Source: Collinsella sp. An7 (GTDB taxonomy: Bacteria; Actinomycetota; Coriobacteriia; Coriobacteriales; Coriobacteriaceae). From it: a stretch of DNA of 64,000 nt. The DNA is taken from NCBI RefSeq assembly GCF_002159335.1, contig NZ_NFHP01000001.1:310001-374000 (forward strand), read 5' to 3'. Below the pieces are notes generated by a model. It ran no database searches and was not told the DNA's origin. It was given only the letters and a program-made list of their open reading frames with translations. Of this stretch, positions 32,630 through 42,693 are shown piece by piece (the first letter of the stretch is position 1; every line of letters starts with the position of its first letter). The position numbers were made by a program, and so were the translations under genes.

Positions 32630-33004
32630 TTGCCTACTATCAACCAGCTGGTCCTCAAGGGCCGCAAGTCCAAGCCCGCGAAGTCCAAGAACGCGGCGCT
32701 GCAGCACAACCCGCAGAAGCGTGGCGTGTGCACCCGCGTGTTCACCACCTCCCCCAAGAAGCCGAACTCGGCCCTTCGTAAGGTCGCCCGTGTGCGCCTC
32801 GTCAACGGCATCGAGGTCACGGCCTACATCCCCGGTGAGGGCCACAACCTGCAGGAGCACTCCATCGTCGCCATCCGCGGCGGCCGTGTGCGCGACCTCC
32901 CTGGTGTCCGTTACAAGATCATCCGCGGTGCCTACGACTGCGCTCCGGTCAACAACCGCAAGCAGTCCCGCTCCCGCTACGGCGCGAAGCGTCCGAAGAA
33001 CTAA
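32630..33004 (+). CDS. rpsL: 30S ribosomal protein S12
   Basis: A 124-residue decoding-centre protein. [32 protein letters not shown] (streptomycin-site lysine in PKKPNSA) and [14 protein letters not shown] are canonical. The start is TTG at 32630, placed by AAGGAG and by homology; the in-frame upstream extension is leader sequence. First gene of the str-type operon. Confidence 0.97.
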   Translation: MPTINQLVLKGRKSKPAKSKNAALQHNPQKRGVCTRVFTTSPKKPNSALRKVARVRLVNGIEVTAYIPGEGHNLQEHSIVAIRGGRVRDLPGVRYKIIRGAYDCAPVNNRKQSRSRYGAKRPKN

Positions 33005-33086
33005 CACGAGACACCCACGTAACGCCGGGTAGGGCCTAGCGCCCGCCAGAACCATACAGCCCGGCAGATACCGAAGGAGATTATTC

Positions 33087-33560
33087 ATGCCGCGTCGTGC
33101 ATCCAAGACTCATCGTCGCGAGGTCCAGCCTGATGCTGTTTACAACAACCGCCTCGTGACCCAGCTCATCAACAAGGTCCTCCTGGACGGCAAGAAGTCC
33201 ACCGCCGAGCGCATCGTCTACGGCGCCTTCGACATCGTCGCCCAGAAGTCCGACGGCGACGCCCTCGCCGTGTTCAAGAAGGCCATGGAGAACGTCAAGC
33301 CCACGCTCGAGTGCAAGCCCAAGCGTGTCGGTGGCGCCACCTATCAGGTGCCCATGGAGGTCAACTCCCGTCGTTCCACCCAGCTCGCCATCCGCTGGAT
33401 CGTCAACTTCTCGCGTGCCCGCAAGGAGAAGACCATGGCCGAGCGTCTCGCCAACGAGATCCTCGACGCCTCCAACGGCGTGGGCGCTTCGGTGAAGCGC
33501 CGCGAGGACGTCTTCAAGATGGCCGAGGCCAACCGCGCGTTCTCGCACTATCGCTGGTAA
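33087..33560 (+). CDS. rpsG: 30S ribosomal protein S7
   Basis: A 157-residue primary 16S rRNA 3'-domain binder. [20 protein letters not shown] and the conserved [12 protein letters not shown] loop and [10 protein letters not shown]-terminus define it. ATG at 33087 follows GAAGGAG. It lies between rpsL and fusA, as in most bacteria. Confidence 0.98.
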   Translation: MPRRASKTHRREVQPDAVYNNRLVTQLINKVLLDGKKSTAERIVYGAFDIVAQKSDGDALAVFKKAMENVKPTLECKPKRVGGATYQVPMEVNSRRSTQLAIRWIVNFSRARKEKTMAERLANEILDASNGVGASVKRREDVFKMAEANRAFSHYRW

Positions 33561-33578
33561 GGGAAAGGGTAGACACTC

Positions 33579-35702
33579 ATGGCTAAGGCTAAGTACAAGC
33601 TGTCCGAGACCCGCAACATCGGCATCATGGCCCACATCGATGCCGGTAAGACCACCACGACCGAGCGCATCCTCTACTACACCGGCAAGACCCACAAGAT
33701 TGGTGAGGTGCACGAGGGCGCTGCCACCATGGACTGGATGGTCCAGGAGCAGGAGCGCGGCGTGACCATCACCTCCGCTGCCACCACGTGCTTCTGGCAC
33801 AAGGGCGGCAAGGCGGGCGAGGGTCCGGCCTACCGCATCCAGATCATCGACACCCCGGGCCACGTGGACTTTACGGCCGAGGTCGAGCGTTCGCTTCGCG
33901 TCCTCGACGGCGCTGTGGCCGTGTTTGACGCCGTTGCCGGCGTGCAGCCGCAGTCCGAGACCGTGTGGCGTCAGGCCCGCAACTTCAACGTTCCGCGCAT
34001 CGCCTTCATCAACAAGTACGACCGCGTGGGCGCCGACTTCTGGCACGCCATCGACACCATGAAGGAGCGCCTCCACGCCAACGCCGTGGCCATTCAGGTC
34101 CCGATGGGCGCCGAGGACAACTTCTGGGGCGTCATCGACCTCGTGACCATGACCGCGTGGGACTTCAAGGCCGACGACAAGGGCATGACCTACCCCGAGC
34201 CGATGGACGAGATCCCGGCCGAGTTTGCCGACATCGCCGCCGAGAAGCGCGAGGAGCTGCTCGACGCCGCCGCCAACTACGATGACGAGCTCATGGAGAT
34301 GATTCTCGAGGATCAGGAGATCCCCGTGGAGAAGCTCAAGGCCGCCATCCGTGCCGGCGTGCTCGCCAACGAGCTCAACCCCGTTCTCGTGGGCTCCGCT
34401 TACAAGAACAAGGGCGTTCAGGAGCTGCTCGACGCCGTCGTCGACTATCTGCCGAGCCCGCTCGACGTTCCCCCGGTGGAGGGCACCAACCCCAAGACCG
34501 GCGAGACCGACACCCGCGAGGCCAGCAACGACGCGCCGTTCTCCGCGCTCGCCTTCAAGATCGCCACGGACCCGTTCGTCGGTAAGCTCACGTTCTTCCG
34601 CGTTTACTCCGGCCATATCGACGCCGGCTCCTACGTGGTCAACGCCACCAACGGCCAGCGCGAGCGCTTTGGCCGCATCCTCGAGATGAACGCCAACGAC
34701 CGTATCGACGTCGACGGCGCCTCCACCGGCGACATCCTCGCCGCCGTGGGTCTCAAGAACACCACCACCGGTGACACCCTCTGCGAGGAGGGCCACGAGA
34801 TCATCCTCGAGTCCATGGAGTTCCCCGACCCGGTTATCGACGTTGCCGTTGAGCCCAAGACCAAGGCCGAGCAGGACAAGATGTCTATGGCGCTTGCCAA
34901 GCTCGCCGAGGAGGACCCGACCTTCCAGGTGCGCACCGACCACGAGACCGGCCAGACCATCATCGCCGGCATGGGCGAGCTGCACCTCGAGATCATCGTC
35001 GACCGCCTGCTTCGCGAGTTCAAGGTCGAGGCCAACGTCGGTAAGCCGCAGGTTGCCTACCGTGAGGCTCCGGGCCACGACGTCGACCGCGCCGAGGGCA
35101 AGTTCGTGCGTCAGTCCGGCGGTCGCGGCCAGTACGGCCACGCCGTCATCAAGCTCGAGAAGATGGAGGAGGGCTTCGGCTACGAGTTCGTCAACGCCAT
35201 CGTCGGCGGCGTCGTGCCGAAGGAGTACATCCCTTCGATCGACAAGGGCATTCAGGAGGCGCTCGAGACCGGCGTCATCGCCGGTTACCCGGTGGTCGAC
35301 GTCAAGGTGACCCTCTTCGACGGCTCCTACCACGAGGTCGACTCCTCCGAGGCCGCGTTCAAGATCGCCGGCTCCATGGCCATCAAGGACGCCCTCAAGA
35401 AGTCCGACCCGATTCTGCTCGAGCCGATGATGGCCGTTGAGGTCGAGACCCCCGAGCAGTACATGGGCGACGTCATGGGCAACCTCTCTGGCCGCCGCGG
35501 CAAGATCGAGGGCATGGACGACCGCTCCGGCAACAAGGTCATCCGCGCCAAGGTGCCGCTGGGCGAGATGTTCGGCTACGCGACCGACCTGCGTTCGCAG
35601 ACCCAGGGCCGCGCGAGCTACACCATGCAGTTCGATTCCTACGAGCCCGCGCCCAAGTCGGTCACCGACGAGGTCATCGCCAAGGCCGGCGGCAACGCGT
35701 AA
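33579..35702 (+). CDS. fusA: Elongation factor G
   Basis: A 707-residue translocase GTPase. [15 protein letters not shown] (G1), the [10 protein letters not shown] switch I region, [20 protein letters not shown] (G3) and [10 protein letters not shown] (G4) are complete, as are domain [14 protein letters not shown] and domain V. Length and domains match bacterial EF-G1. The start is 18 bases after rpsG. No tuf gene follows, unlike the usual str operon. Confidence 0.98.
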   Translation: MAKAKYKLSETRNIGIMAHIDAGKTTTTERILYYTGKTHKIGEVHEGAATMDWMVQEQERGVTITSAATTCFWHKGGKAGEGPAYRIQIIDTPGHVDFTAEVERSLRVLDGAVAVFDAVAGVQPQSETVWRQARNFNVPRIAFINKYDRVGADFWHAIDTMKERLHANAVAIQVPMGAEDNFWGVIDLVTMTAWDFKADDKGMTYPEPMDEIPAEFADIAAEKREELLDAAANYDDELMEMILEDQEIPVEKLKAAIRAGVLANELNPVLVGSAYKNKGVQELLDAVVDYLPSPLDVPPVEGTNPKTGETDTREASNDAPFSALAFKIATDPFVGKLTFFRVYSGHIDAGSYVVNATNGQRERFGRILEMNANDRIDVDGASTGDILAAVGLKNTTTGDTLCEEGHEIILESMEFPDPVIDVAVEPKTKAEQDKMSMALAKLAEEDPTFQVRTDHETGQTIIAGMGELHLEIIVDRLLREFKVEANVGKPQVAYREAPGHDVDRAEGKFVRQSGGRGQYGHAVIKLEKMEEGFGYEFVNAIVGGVVPKEYIPSIDKGIQEALETGVIAGYPVVDVKVTLFDGSYHEVDSSEAAFKIAGSMAIKDALKKSDPILLEPMMAVEVETPEQYMGDVMGNLSGRRGKIEGMDDRSGNKVIRAKVPLGEMFGYATDLRSQTQGRASYTMQFDSYEPAPKSVTDEVIAKAGGNA

Positions 35703-35762
35703 GGCTCCTCGCACTATTGGAACGTCGCGAGGTGTCTCTCGCGCTTAATTTGGAGGTATCAA

Positions 35763-36071
35763 TTGCCTAGCCAGAAGATCAGGATCCGCCTCAAGGGCTA
35801 TGATCACGAGGTCGTGGACCAGTCCGCGAAGCTCATCGTCGACACCGCTCAGAAGACCGGTGCCCGTGTGTCCGGCCCCATCCCGCTGCCGACCGAGCGC
35901 AACCTCTACACGGTCATCCGCTCGCCGCACGTGGACAAGGACTCCCGCGAGCAGTTTGAGATGCGCACCCACAAGCGCCTCATCGACATCCTCGACCCCA
36001 CCTCGGGCACCGTCGACTCGCTCATGCGTCTCGACCTCCCCGCGGGCGTGGACATCGACATCAAGCTCTAA
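35763..36071 (+). CDS. rpsJ: 30S ribosomal protein S10
   Basis: A 102-residue S10/NusE protein: [39 protein letters not shown] and [15 protein letters not shown]. The start is TTG 35763, five bases after GGAGGT. It closes the rpsL operon instead of opening the rplC operon, because a terminator and a minus-strand gene follow. S10 also acts in transcription antitermination with NusB. Confidence 0.97.
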   Translation: MPSQKIRIRLKGYDHEVVDQSAKLIVDTAQKTGARVSGPIPLPTERNLYTVIRSPHVDKDSREQFEMRTHKRLIDILDPTSGTVDSLMRLDLPAGVDIDIKL

Positions 36072-36097
36072 GCTGTCGCGCTAGCTACGCTGCGTAA

Positions 36098-36130
36098 AGC
36101 CCTCGGCTCCCTGCGAGCCGGGGGCTTTTT
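36098..36130 (+). terminator. Intrinsic terminator after rpsJ
   Basis: AGCCCTCGGCTC at 36098-36109 pairs with 36115-36126 (one wobble) with a five-base loop, and T residues continue to 36130. It may also stop the converging SDR gene. Confidence 0.85.
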
Positions 36131-36270
36131 GCGTTAGGGGGTGCGGGTGCGGGGCCGGCGTTCTCACTCAGCGTACGCGTTTTTGCCCGGGATTCCGCTC
36201 AAAACACGAGTGAATCGAACCTATGGATAGGGGAGGGGAACGAAAACAACCCCGTCCCAAAATGAATGGG

Positions 36271-37071
36271 TTAGCCGCGCTTGTCCATCATCTGGTAGAG
36301 CGGGTACATGGGCGAGCCGAGGCCGGTGCCGCCCGAGACCTCCATAACACCGCCCGTCACGTACGACGACATGTCGGAGGCGTAGAAGAGCACCGCGTTG
36401 GCGATCTCCTCGGGCTCACCCAGACGGTTCAGCGGGATGGTGGTGAGGAAGGCCTTGATGAACTCCTCGCTCATGTTGTCCATGAGGGCCTCGGTGGCGA
36501 TGCTGCCGGGGCAGACCACGTTGGCGCGCACGCCTTGGCGCGCGTACTGGATGGCGATGTCCTTGGTGAGGCGGATGATGGCCGCCTTGGCAAGGCCGTA
36601 GGCCTCGCGCGAGAGGTCGGGGTAGACGCCGCCGGTGGAGGCGATGTTGACGATGGCGAGGGGCCCGACGTCCTTCATGGCGCGGATGGCCTGCTGCGAG
36701 GTCTCGTAGACGCTGCGGACGTTGTCCATCACGATGTCCTCAAAGTCCTCCACGCGGGTGTTGGCCACATCAAAGTCGCGCTTGACGTCGGTCGACCCGT
36801 AGTTGTTGACAAGGATGTCGAGTCGTCCCTCACGCTCCACCACATCCTTCACGCAGCCAGGGTAGGTGGACTTATCGGAGGCATCAAAGCGCACATAGGC
36901 GGCTTGTCCGCCAGCCTTTTCGATCTCGGCGATGAGCGCGCGCGAACGCTCCTCGTTGCGGGCGGCGATGTAGACCTTAGCGCCCTCGCTCGCAAGCTTC
37001 TGCGCGCAGGCGCGTCCGATTCCGCGGGTAGAGGCGGTAACGAGTGCAATCTTGTTGTCGAGCATGCCCAT
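36271..37071 (-). CDS. SDR oxidoreductase resembling 7-alpha-hydroxysteroid dehydrogenase
   Basis: A 266-residue classical short-chain dehydrogenase. TASTRGIG (residues 13-20) is the cofactor Gly motif, and the catalytic set is Asn117, Ser145, Tyr158 and Lys162 in EAYGLAKAA. Several stretches agree with clostridial NADP-dependent 7-alpha-hydroxysteroid dehydrogenase (C. sardiniense/absonum type, from memory): KIALVTASTRGIG, LDILVNNYGS, PDLSREAYGLAK, IAIQYARQGVRANVVCPGSI, IPLNRLGEPEEIANAVLF and the EVSGG tail. That enzyme oxidises the 7-alpha-hydroxyl of bile acids. Other secondary alcohols remain possible. It is transcribed against the ribosomal genes on either side. Confidence 0.85.
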   Translation of the reverse strand: MGMLDNKIALVTASTRGIGRACAQKLASEGAKVYIAARNEERSRALIAEIEKAGGQAAYVRFDASDKSTYPGCVKDVVEREGRLDILVNNYGSTDVKRDFDVANTRVEDFEDIVMDNVRSVYETSQQAIRAMKDVGPLAIVNIASTGGVYPDLSREAYGLAKAAIIRLTKDIAIQYARQGVRANVVCPGSIATEALMDNMSEEFIKAFLTTIPLNRLGEPEEIANAVLFYASDMSSYVTGGVMEVSGGTGLGSPMYPLYQMMDKRG

Positions 37072-37242
37072 AATGGCTCCCTCCCAAAGTGGACCATATA
37101 TGCGACATCCTAAGTCGCATTACCCCCCTTCATACCCCGAAACCCTTTGCACCATCCCCAGTAAGCCATGCGCTCAGGGCACATATCAGCAAAACGCTCC
37201 CCAGAGTCCTATGACCCCGCGCAGCAAGGGGGCTACGGCGCA

Positions 37243-37360
37243 GGGGGCTTTGGGCGGAGGGGCGGGCCGCGGTGGCCCCGCCGGGCGACTCGCGAAGCGA
37301 GCCCGAAGGGCGCGGAGCCCGGCAGGGCCACCGCGGCCCGCCCCTCCGCCCAAAGCCCCC
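37243..37360. repeat. Hairpin repeat family B, copy 1 (36-bp perfect arms)
   Basis: Arms 37243-37278 and 37325-37360 are exact complements (GGGGGCTTTGGGCGGAGGGG and onward). An inner stem GCCGGGC (37280-37286 with 37317-37323) and a core GACTCGCGAAGCGAGCCCG follow, containing mini-hairpins CTCGC-GAA-GCGAG and CCC-GAA-GGG. A closely related core recurs at 60032-60111 (opposite strand) and 60200-60283. Confidence 0.85.
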
Positions 37361-37424
37361 GGTAGGGGAGCCAAACCCCATTGCGAAGACTTTGTGGAAG
37401 GTAAGGGAAACACCCGGCGGCGTG

Positions 37425-37430
37425 TATACT
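37425..37430 (+). promoter_or_regulatory. Candidate -10 box for the rplC operon
   Basis: TATACT about 190 bases before rplC, in the only AT-richer stretch of the 37361-37616 leader. A convincing -35 box was not found. The remaining leader is non-coding. Confidence 0.4.
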
Positions 37431-37616
37431 AAGCAACGGTGTCTTTATGGGGAGGATTCTGTCTCGACCAAACGGCCTGCTCAAACGGGTTGCAGGGCAT
37501 GTCGGGCGGCAGGGCGGAACGGCAAACCATAGGCGCCGCTCAGAAGGAGTGGTCCGCTGGGGGTGAGCGCAAGGGGTGCTCACACGGTCCCAAGACCACA
37601 GAGGGTTAGGATCAGC

Positions 37617-38237
37617 ATGATCAGCATGATTCTCGGCCGCAAGATCGGGATGACCCAGGTGTGGGACGACGACGACAACGTCGTGCCCGTCACCGTCATC
37701 CAGGCTGGCCCCTGCGCCGTCTCGCAGGTTAAAACTCAGGCGACCGATGGCTACGATGCCGTTCAGATCGGCTTCGGCGACATCAAGGCTAAGCACGTCA
37801 ACAAGCCCATGGCCGGGCACTTCGCCAAGGCCGGCGTGGAGCCCGTGCGGTACCTCCGCGAGGTTCGCGTCGAGAACGGCGAGGAGCACAAGGTCGGCGA
37901 TACCGTCACCGTCGCCGACTTCGAGAACGTCGCCAAGGTCGACGTCATCGGCACCTCCAAGGGTAAGGGCTTCCAGGGCCGCATCAAGCGCTGGGGTCAG
38001 CGCCGCGGTCCGATGACGCACGGCTCTCACTTCAAGCGTCACCCCGGCTCGATCGGTCAGTGCGCCTACCCGGCCCGCGTCCTCAAGGGCGTCAAGATGG
38101 CCGGTCACATGGGTAACGAGCGCGTGACCGTCAAGAACCTCTCCGTTGTCCGCATCGATGCCGAGCAGAACCTCATGCTCGTCAAGGGCGCTGTCCCTGG
38201 CGGCAAGAACGCTCTGGTCGCCATCCGTATGGCGTAA
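37617..38237 (+). CDS. rplC: 50S ribosomal protein L3
   Basis: A 206-residue 23S rRNA binder near the peptidyl-transferase centre. [33 protein letters not shown] and [19 protein letters not shown] are diagnostic. Two in-frame ATGs, 37617 and 37626, are both possible; 37617 is used here. It opens the S10-type operon because rpsJ lies upstream of a terminator. Confidence 0.96.
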   Translation: MISMILGRKIGMTQVWDDDDNVVPVTVIQAGPCAVSQVKTQATDGYDAVQIGFGDIKAKHVNKPMAGHFAKAGVEPVRYLREVRVENGEEHKVGDTVTVADFENVAKVDVIGTSKGKGFQGRIKRWGQRRGPMTHGSHFKRHPGSIGQCAYPARVLKGVKMAGHMGNERVTVKNLSVVRIDAEQNLMLVKGAVPGGKNALVAIRMA

Positions 38238-38288
38238 ACGCTACCGACCACGTACGCAGAGCCACGTCATACCAAGGAGAACACAGAA

Positions 38289-38915
38289 ATGGCTATGTTT
38301 GAAGTCAAGAACAGCGAGGGCAAGAAGGTCTCCGAGACCGAGCTCGCCTCCGCGGTGTACGGCATCGAGCCGAACACCCACATCATGCATCACATCGTGA
38401 AGTGCCAGATGGCGTGCTGGCGCGCGGGCACCCAGTCGGCCAAGGGCCGCTCTGAGGTCTCCGGCGGCGGCAAGAAGCCGTGGCGCCAGAAGGGCACCGG
38501 CCGTGCCCGCCAGGGCTCCATCCGTGCGCCGCAGTGGCGTCACGGTGGCGTCGTGTTTGCCCCCAAGCCCCGTTCGTACGCCAAGCGTATGAACAACAAG
38601 GAGGTCAAGCTCGCCATGCGCTCGGCGCTCTCCGCCAAGGTGCGCGACAACGAGCTCGTCCTCGTTGACGACTACGGCTTTGAGAAGCCGTCCACCAAGG
38701 CCGCCGTCGCCGTGCTCAAGGCGCTCGGTCTTGAGGGCAAGCGCCTCACGATCATCGTCCGCGAGGACGACATCAACGCGTACCTGTCGTTCCGCAACAT
38801 CCCCAAGACGTTCATCATCACGCCGTCCGAGGCCAACACCTACGACCTCATGAACAACGGCGCCCTGCTGATGCCCGCCGATGTTGCCGCTCACTTTGGG
38901 GAGGTGCTTGCTTAA
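38289..38915 (+). CDS. rplD: 50S ribosomal protein L4
   Basis: A 208-residue exit-tunnel protein. The tunnel loop [20 protein letters not shown] and [19 protein letters not shown] are conserved. In many bacteria L4 represses its own operon, but no L4-binding leader hairpin could be recognised here. It is preceded by AAGGAGAACACAGAA. Confidence 0.97.
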   Translation: MAMFEVKNSEGKKVSETELASAVYGIEPNTHIMHHIVKCQMACWRAGTQSAKGRSEVSGGGKKPWRQKGTGRARQGSIRAPQWRHGGVVFAPKPRSYAKRMNNKEVKLAMRSALSAKVRDNELVLVDDYGFEKPSTKAAVAVLKALGLEGKRLTIIVREDDINAYLSFRNIPKTFIITPSEANTYDLMNNGALLMPADVAAHFGEVLA

Positions 38916-39203
38916 ATGGACGCCCACAGCATCATCATCCGCCCCATCGTGTCGGAGCGCTCCTATGACCTCATGGAGCAGAACAAGTACACGTTCGAGG
39001 TTGCGCGCGATGCCAACAAGTACCAGATTAAGGACGCCATCGAGGAGCTCTTCTCGGTGAAGGTCGACCGCGTGAACACCATCAACGTGAAGCCCAAGAA
39101 GAAGCGCGTGCGCTACGTCGCGGGCTATACGCGTCAGTGGAAGAAGGCCGTTGTCACCCTCAAGGAGGGCGAGACGATCGAGATCTTTGGCACCCAGGCC
39201 TAA
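38916..39203 (+). CDS. rplW: 50S ribosomal protein L23
   Basis: 95 residues. IIRPIVSERSYDLMEQNKYT is the L23 start and VNTINVKPKKKRVRY the core. It sits at the tunnel exit and docks trigger factor and SRP. Its ATG abuts the L4 stop (TAAATG), so it is translationally coupled. Confidence 0.97.
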   Translation: MDAHSIIIRPIVSERSYDLMEQNKYTFEVARDANKYQIKDAIEELFSVKVDRVNTINVKPKKKRVRYVAGYTRQWKKAVVTLKEGETIEIFGTQA

Positions 39204-39222
39204 AGACCGCCTTCGCTTGATT

Positions 39223-39250
39223 CCGGGCCTCCCTTAAGAGGGAGGCCGGG
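39223..39250 (+). other. Hairpin in the rplW-rplB spacer
   Basis: GGCCTCCCT at 39226-39234 pairs with 39239-39247 around TAAG, with flanking C/G pairs. There is no T-run, so it is more likely an mRNA processing or attenuation element than a full terminator in this 174-base spacer. Confidence 0.45.
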
Positions 39251-39377
39251 AGGTCGAGGTATCGGGCTTAAAGAGTAGATGCGCCCGGTACCGTGGTAAT
39301 CCGGTGTCACCGCACCCCGGGGGAGACCCCGAATCCCTGATGCGGTGGCGAGCGGATAGAGATTGAAAGGGATTGGA

Positions 39378-40208
39378 ATGGCTGTAAAGCACCTTAAGCC
39401 GACCAGCGCGGGCCGCCGCTGGCAGACGATCTCCGACTTTGCCGAGATCACCTGCACCACGCCCGAGAAGTCGCTGCTCGAGCCGCTGCCCAAGAAGGCG
39501 GGCCGCAACAACAACGGTCGCATCACCGTGCGTCACCAGGGTGGCGGCGTTAAGCGTCGTTACCGTCGCATCGATTTCAAGCGCAACAAGGACGGCGTGC
39601 CCGCCAAAGTTGCCACGATCGAGTATGACCCCAACCGCTCCGCACGCATCGCGCTGCTCCACTACGTCGACGGCGAGAAGCGCTACATCCTCGCCCCCAA
39701 GGGGCTCAAGGTTGGCGACATGGTCGTCTCCGGCGAGGGCGCCGACATCAAGCCGGGCAACGCCCTGCCCCTCTCCGAGATCCCCGTGGGTACGCTCATC
39801 CACGCGATCGAGTTCCAGCCCGGCAAGGGCGCTGCCATCGCCCGCTCGGCCGGCACCGCCTGCCAGCTCATGGGCAAGGAGGGCAAGTACGCGATCCTGC
39901 GTATGCCTAGCTCCGAGATGCGCCGCGTGCTCATCACCTGCCGCGCCACGGTGGGCGAGGTCGGCAACGCCGATCACGCCAACATCGTCATCGGCAAGGC
40001 CGGCCGTAAGCGCCACATGAACGTGCGCCCGACCGTCCGTGGTACCGTCATGAACCCGGTCGACCACCCGCACGGCGGTGGCGAGGGCAAGAACCACACC
40101 TCTGGTCGCCCGTCCGTCACTCCGTGGGGCAAGCCGACGAAGGGCTATCGCACGCGCAAGAAGAAGAAGACGTCGAATAGCCTCATCATCCGTCGTCGCA
40201 AGAAGTAG
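39378..40208 (+). CDS. rplB: 50S ribosomal protein L2
   Basis: A 276-residue protein central to subunit joining and peptidyl transfer. It has [27 protein letters not shown] and [14 protein letters not shown] with the essential His. ATG 39378 is set by GAAAGGGATTGGA and homology. Confidence 0.97.
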   Translation: MAVKHLKPTSAGRRWQTISDFAEITCTTPEKSLLEPLPKKAGRNNNGRITVRHQGGGVKRRYRRIDFKRNKDGVPAKVATIEYDPNRSARIALLHYVDGEKRYILAPKGLKVGDMVVSGEGADIKPGNALPLSEIPVGTLIHAIEFQPGKGAAIARSAGTACQLMGKEGKYAILRMPSSEMRRVLITCRATVGEVGNADHANIVIGKAGRKRHMNVRPTVRGTVMNPVDHPHGGGEGKNHTSGRPSVTPWGKPTKGYRTRKKKKTSNSLIIRRRKK

Positions 40209-40238
40209 TCGATACCGAGAATTAGGAGATAACGACTT

Positions 40239-40499
40239 ATGAGCAGAAGTCTCAAAAAGGGGCCGTTCGTAGAAGCTCGCCTGCTCTCGCGTATCATCGC
40301 GATGAACGAGGCCGGCAAGAAGGACGTCGTCAAGACCTGGTCGCGCGCCTCCACCATCTTCCCCGAGATGGTTGGTCACACCATCGCCGTCCACGACGGT
40401 CGCAAGCACGTCCCCGTGTACGTCACCGAGTCCATGGTCGGTCACAAGCTCGGTGAGTTCGCGCCCACCCGTACGTTCCGTGGCCACAAGGCCAAGTAG
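40239..40499 (+). CDS. rpsS: 30S ribosomal protein S19
   Basis: An 86-residue head protein of the 30S subunit, [19 protein letters not shown] and [21 protein letters not shown] Shine-Dalgarno TTAGGAG precedes it. Confidence 0.97.
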   Translation: MSRSLKKGPFVEARLLSRIIAMNEAGKKDVVKTWSRASTIFPEMVGHTIAVHDGRKHVPVYVTESMVGHKLGEFAPTRTFRGHKAK

Positions 40500-40513
40500 G
40501 GGGTTTCTAGTCT

Positions 40514-40885
40514 ATGGCAACTAAAGCTACCGATACCGAGACCCGCGAGGTCCGCGCCACGGCCAAGTACGTGCGCGTGTCTCCGTCCAAGGCCCGTCTC
40601 GTGGTCGATCTTATCCGCCGCAAGTCCGTGGCCCAGGCCTTTGACATCCTTCACTTCTGCGAGCGCGCCGTCGCCGTGGACGTGGAGAAGGTCCTGCGCT
40701 CCGCTGTGGCCAACGCCGAGCACAACAACGGCATGCGCGCCGACGATCTCGTGATCGCCGCCGCCTATGTCGACGAGGGCCCGACGCTCAAGCGCATCCG
40801 TCCGCGCGCCAAGGGTTCCGCATCGCGCATCCTGAAGCGCATGAGCCACATCACGATCGTCGTCGCTCCTCGAAAGGAGGCGTAA
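40514..40885 (+). CDS. rplV: 50S ribosomal protein L22
   Basis: A 123-residue protein lining the exit tunnel and a site of macrolide resistance changes. [19 protein letters not shown] and the beta-hairpin [19 protein letters not shown] are conserved. It starts 15 bases after rpsS. Confidence 0.96.
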   Translation: MATKATDTETREVRATAKYVRVSPSKARLVVDLIRRKSVAQAFDILHFCERAVAVDVEKVLRSAVANAEHNNGMRADDLVIAAAYVDEGPTLKRIRPRAKGSASRILKRMSHITIVVAPRKEA

Positions 40886-40891
40886 CGCGCC

Positions 40892-41605
40892 ATGGGTCAG
40901 AAAGTCTATCCCACCGGCTTCCGTCTTGGCATCACCGAGAACTGGCGCTCCCGCTGGTACGCCGACAAGGACTACGCCAAGACGCTTGGCAACGACCTTG
41001 CCATCCGCAAGTACATTAAGAAGCGCCTCGCCCGCGCCGCCGTCTCCCGCACCGAGATTGAGCGTGCCGGCGACAAGGTGAAGATCATCATCTACACCGC
41101 ACGCCCCGGCATCGTGATCGGCAAGAAGGGCTCCGAGATCGACAGCCTCCGCAACGAGCTCGAGAAGGTCGCCGGCGTCTCCAAGGGTCAGCTCTCCGTT
41201 GACGTTGTGGAGATCAAGCGTCCCGAGCTCGACGCCACGCTCGTGGCCCAGTCCATCGCCGAGCAGCTCGAGGGCCGCGTGGCCTTCCGCCGCGCGATGC
41301 GCAAGGCCGTGCAGTCCGCTTCCAAGGCGGGCGCCAAGGGCATCCGTATCCAGTGCTCCGGTCGTCTCGGCGGCGCCGAGATGGGTCGTCGCGAGTGGTA
41401 CCGCGAGGGTCGCGTGCCGCTGCACACCCTCCGCGCCAAGATCGACTACGGCACCGCCGTCGCGCACACCACCATGGGCGCCTGCGGCGTGAAGGTCTGG
41501 ATCTACCTGGGCGAGAAGCTCCCCGGCCAGCCTGTTCCCAACCCCGCGCTCGAGGGCACCAGCCGCCCCCGTCGCCGTAACAACTCCGAGAGGAGGGGTC
41601 AGTAG
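40892..41605 (+). CDS. rpsC: 30S ribosomal protein S3
   Basis: A 237-residue protein with N-terminal [20 protein letters not shown], a KH domain ([17 protein letters not shown]) and the C-terminal [13 protein letters not shown]. It forms the mRNA entry tunnel and helicase. The tail is short and basic. The stop overlaps the rplP start. Confidence 0.97.
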   Translation: MGQKVYPTGFRLGITENWRSRWYADKDYAKTLGNDLAIRKYIKKRLARAAVSRTEIERAGDKVKIIIYTARPGIVIGKKGSEIDSLRNELEKVAGVSKGQLSVDVVEIKRPELDATLVAQSIAEQLEGRVAFRRAMRKAVQSASKAGAKGIRIQCSGRLGGAEMGRREWYREGRVPLHTLRAKIDYGTAVAHTTMGACGVKVWIYLGEKLPGQPVPNPALEGTSRPRRRNNSERRGQ

Positions 41606-42114
41606 TGCTTGCCCCTAAGCGTGTTCTCCACCGTAAGGTGCAGCGTGGCTCCATGAAGGGCCAGGCCAAGGGTAACACCGAGCTGCATTTCGGTGAGTAC
41701 GGCCTCAAGGCCCTCGAGGCCCACTGGATCACCAACCGCCAGATCGAGGCCGCCCGTGTTGCCATGACCCGTTATATGCGTCGTGGTGGCCGCGTCTACA
41801 TCACCATCTTCCCTGACAAGCCCATCACCAAGAAGCCCGCGGAGACCCGCATGGGCTCCGGTAAGGGCAACCCGGAGGAGTGGGTGGCCGTCGTCAAGCC
41901 GGGCCGCATCATGTTCGAGATTTCCGGCGTTACCGAGCCCATCGCCCGCGAGGCGCTTCGCCTGGCGCAGCACAAGCTCCCCATCAAGACCAAGATCGTC
42001 ATCGCTAAGGACGCCGAGGAGCGCGCCGAGGCCGAGATTGCGGCCGAGGAGGCCAAGGAGGCCGAGTGGGCCGCCAAGGACGCCGCCGCTGCCGCTGCCG
42101 AGGAGGATAAGTAA
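41605..42114 (+). CDS. rplP: 50S ribosomal protein L16 with charged C-terminal extension
   Basis: 169 residues where L16 is usually about 137-140. The conserved part runs from [18 protein letters not shown] through [19 protein letters not shown] to LPIKTKIV. An added tail of about 30 Ala/Glu/Lys residues ([18 protein letters not shown]...) is predicted to be a single helix. The start is GTG in the TAGTG overlap with rpsC. Confidence 0.96.
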   Translation: MLAPKRVLHRKVQRGSMKGQAKGNTELHFGEYGLKALEAHWITNRQIEAARVAMTRYMRRGGRVYITIFPDKPITKKPAETRMGSGKGNPEEWVAVVKPGRIMFEISGVTEPIAREALRLAQHKLPIKTKIVIAKDAEERAEAEIAAEEAKEAEWAAKDAAAAAAEEDK

Positions 42115-42329
42115 TGAAGCCCGCAGAGATTCGTGAGCTCTCCGACGATCAGCTCGCTGAGAAGCTGAAGGAAACCCGAGCCGAGCTCTTTAACCTTCGG
42201 TTCCAGATGGCCACCAGCCAGCTGGACAACACCGCCCGCGTTAAGACCGTGAAGAAGGATATCGCCCGTATCCTCACGGAGCAGCGCGCTCGCGAAATCG
42301 CAGCGGAGAAGGCCGCTGCCACCGAGTAG
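42114..42329 (+). CDS. rpmC: 50S ribosomal protein L29
   Basis: 71 residues. [20 protein letters not shown] and the [18 protein letters not shown] helix are typical. The start overlaps the L16 stop (TAATG). It lies near the tunnel exit next to L23. Confidence 0.96.
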   Translation: MKPAEIRELSDDQLAEKLKETRAELFNLRFQMATSQLDNTARVKTVKKDIARILTEQRAREIAAEKAAATE

Positions 42330-42345
42330 ATCGCAAGGAGAGAAC

Positions 42346-42609
42346 ATGAGTGACACTACGCGCAACCAGCGCAAGGTCCGTCAGGGCGTCGTCGTCTCCA
42401 TCTCCGGCAACAAGACCATCGTTGTCGAGACCACGGAGCGCAAGCGCCACCCCAAGTACGGCAAGATGATGACCACCACCAAGAAGTTTCACGCGCACGA
42501 CGAGGAGTGCTCCGCCGGTCTCGGCGACAAGGTCCGCATCATGGAGACCCGTCCTCTGTCCCGTATGAAGCGCTGGCGCCTGGTCGAGATCATCGAGCGC
42601 GCCAAGTAA
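42346..42609 (+). CDS. rpsQ: 30S ribosomal protein S17
   Basis: 87 residues, an OB-fold 16S rRNA binder: [39 protein letters not shown] and [29 protein letters not shown] precedes the ATG. Confidence 0.97.
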   Translation: MSDTTRNQRKVRQGVVVSISGNKTIVVETTERKRHPKYGKMMTTTKKFHAHDEECSAGLGDKVRIMETRPLSRMKRWRLVEIIERAK

Positions 42610-42693
42610 GGTCGCACGCTACGTTCACGCCGGTGACGTGCACCGTGGATGCACGAGCGCACCTCTCACCGGCCCAAGTTCGGAGGAACTACC

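Noticed and set aside
33081-35714. Long minus-strand frame opposite rpsG-fusA
   Set aside because: Shadow of the highly biased codon use of fusA; no motif or ribosome binding site.
37130-37430. Cluster of short frames on both strands before rplC
   Set aside because: All arise from the palindromic family B repeat, which reads similarly on both strands; none has a plausible start.
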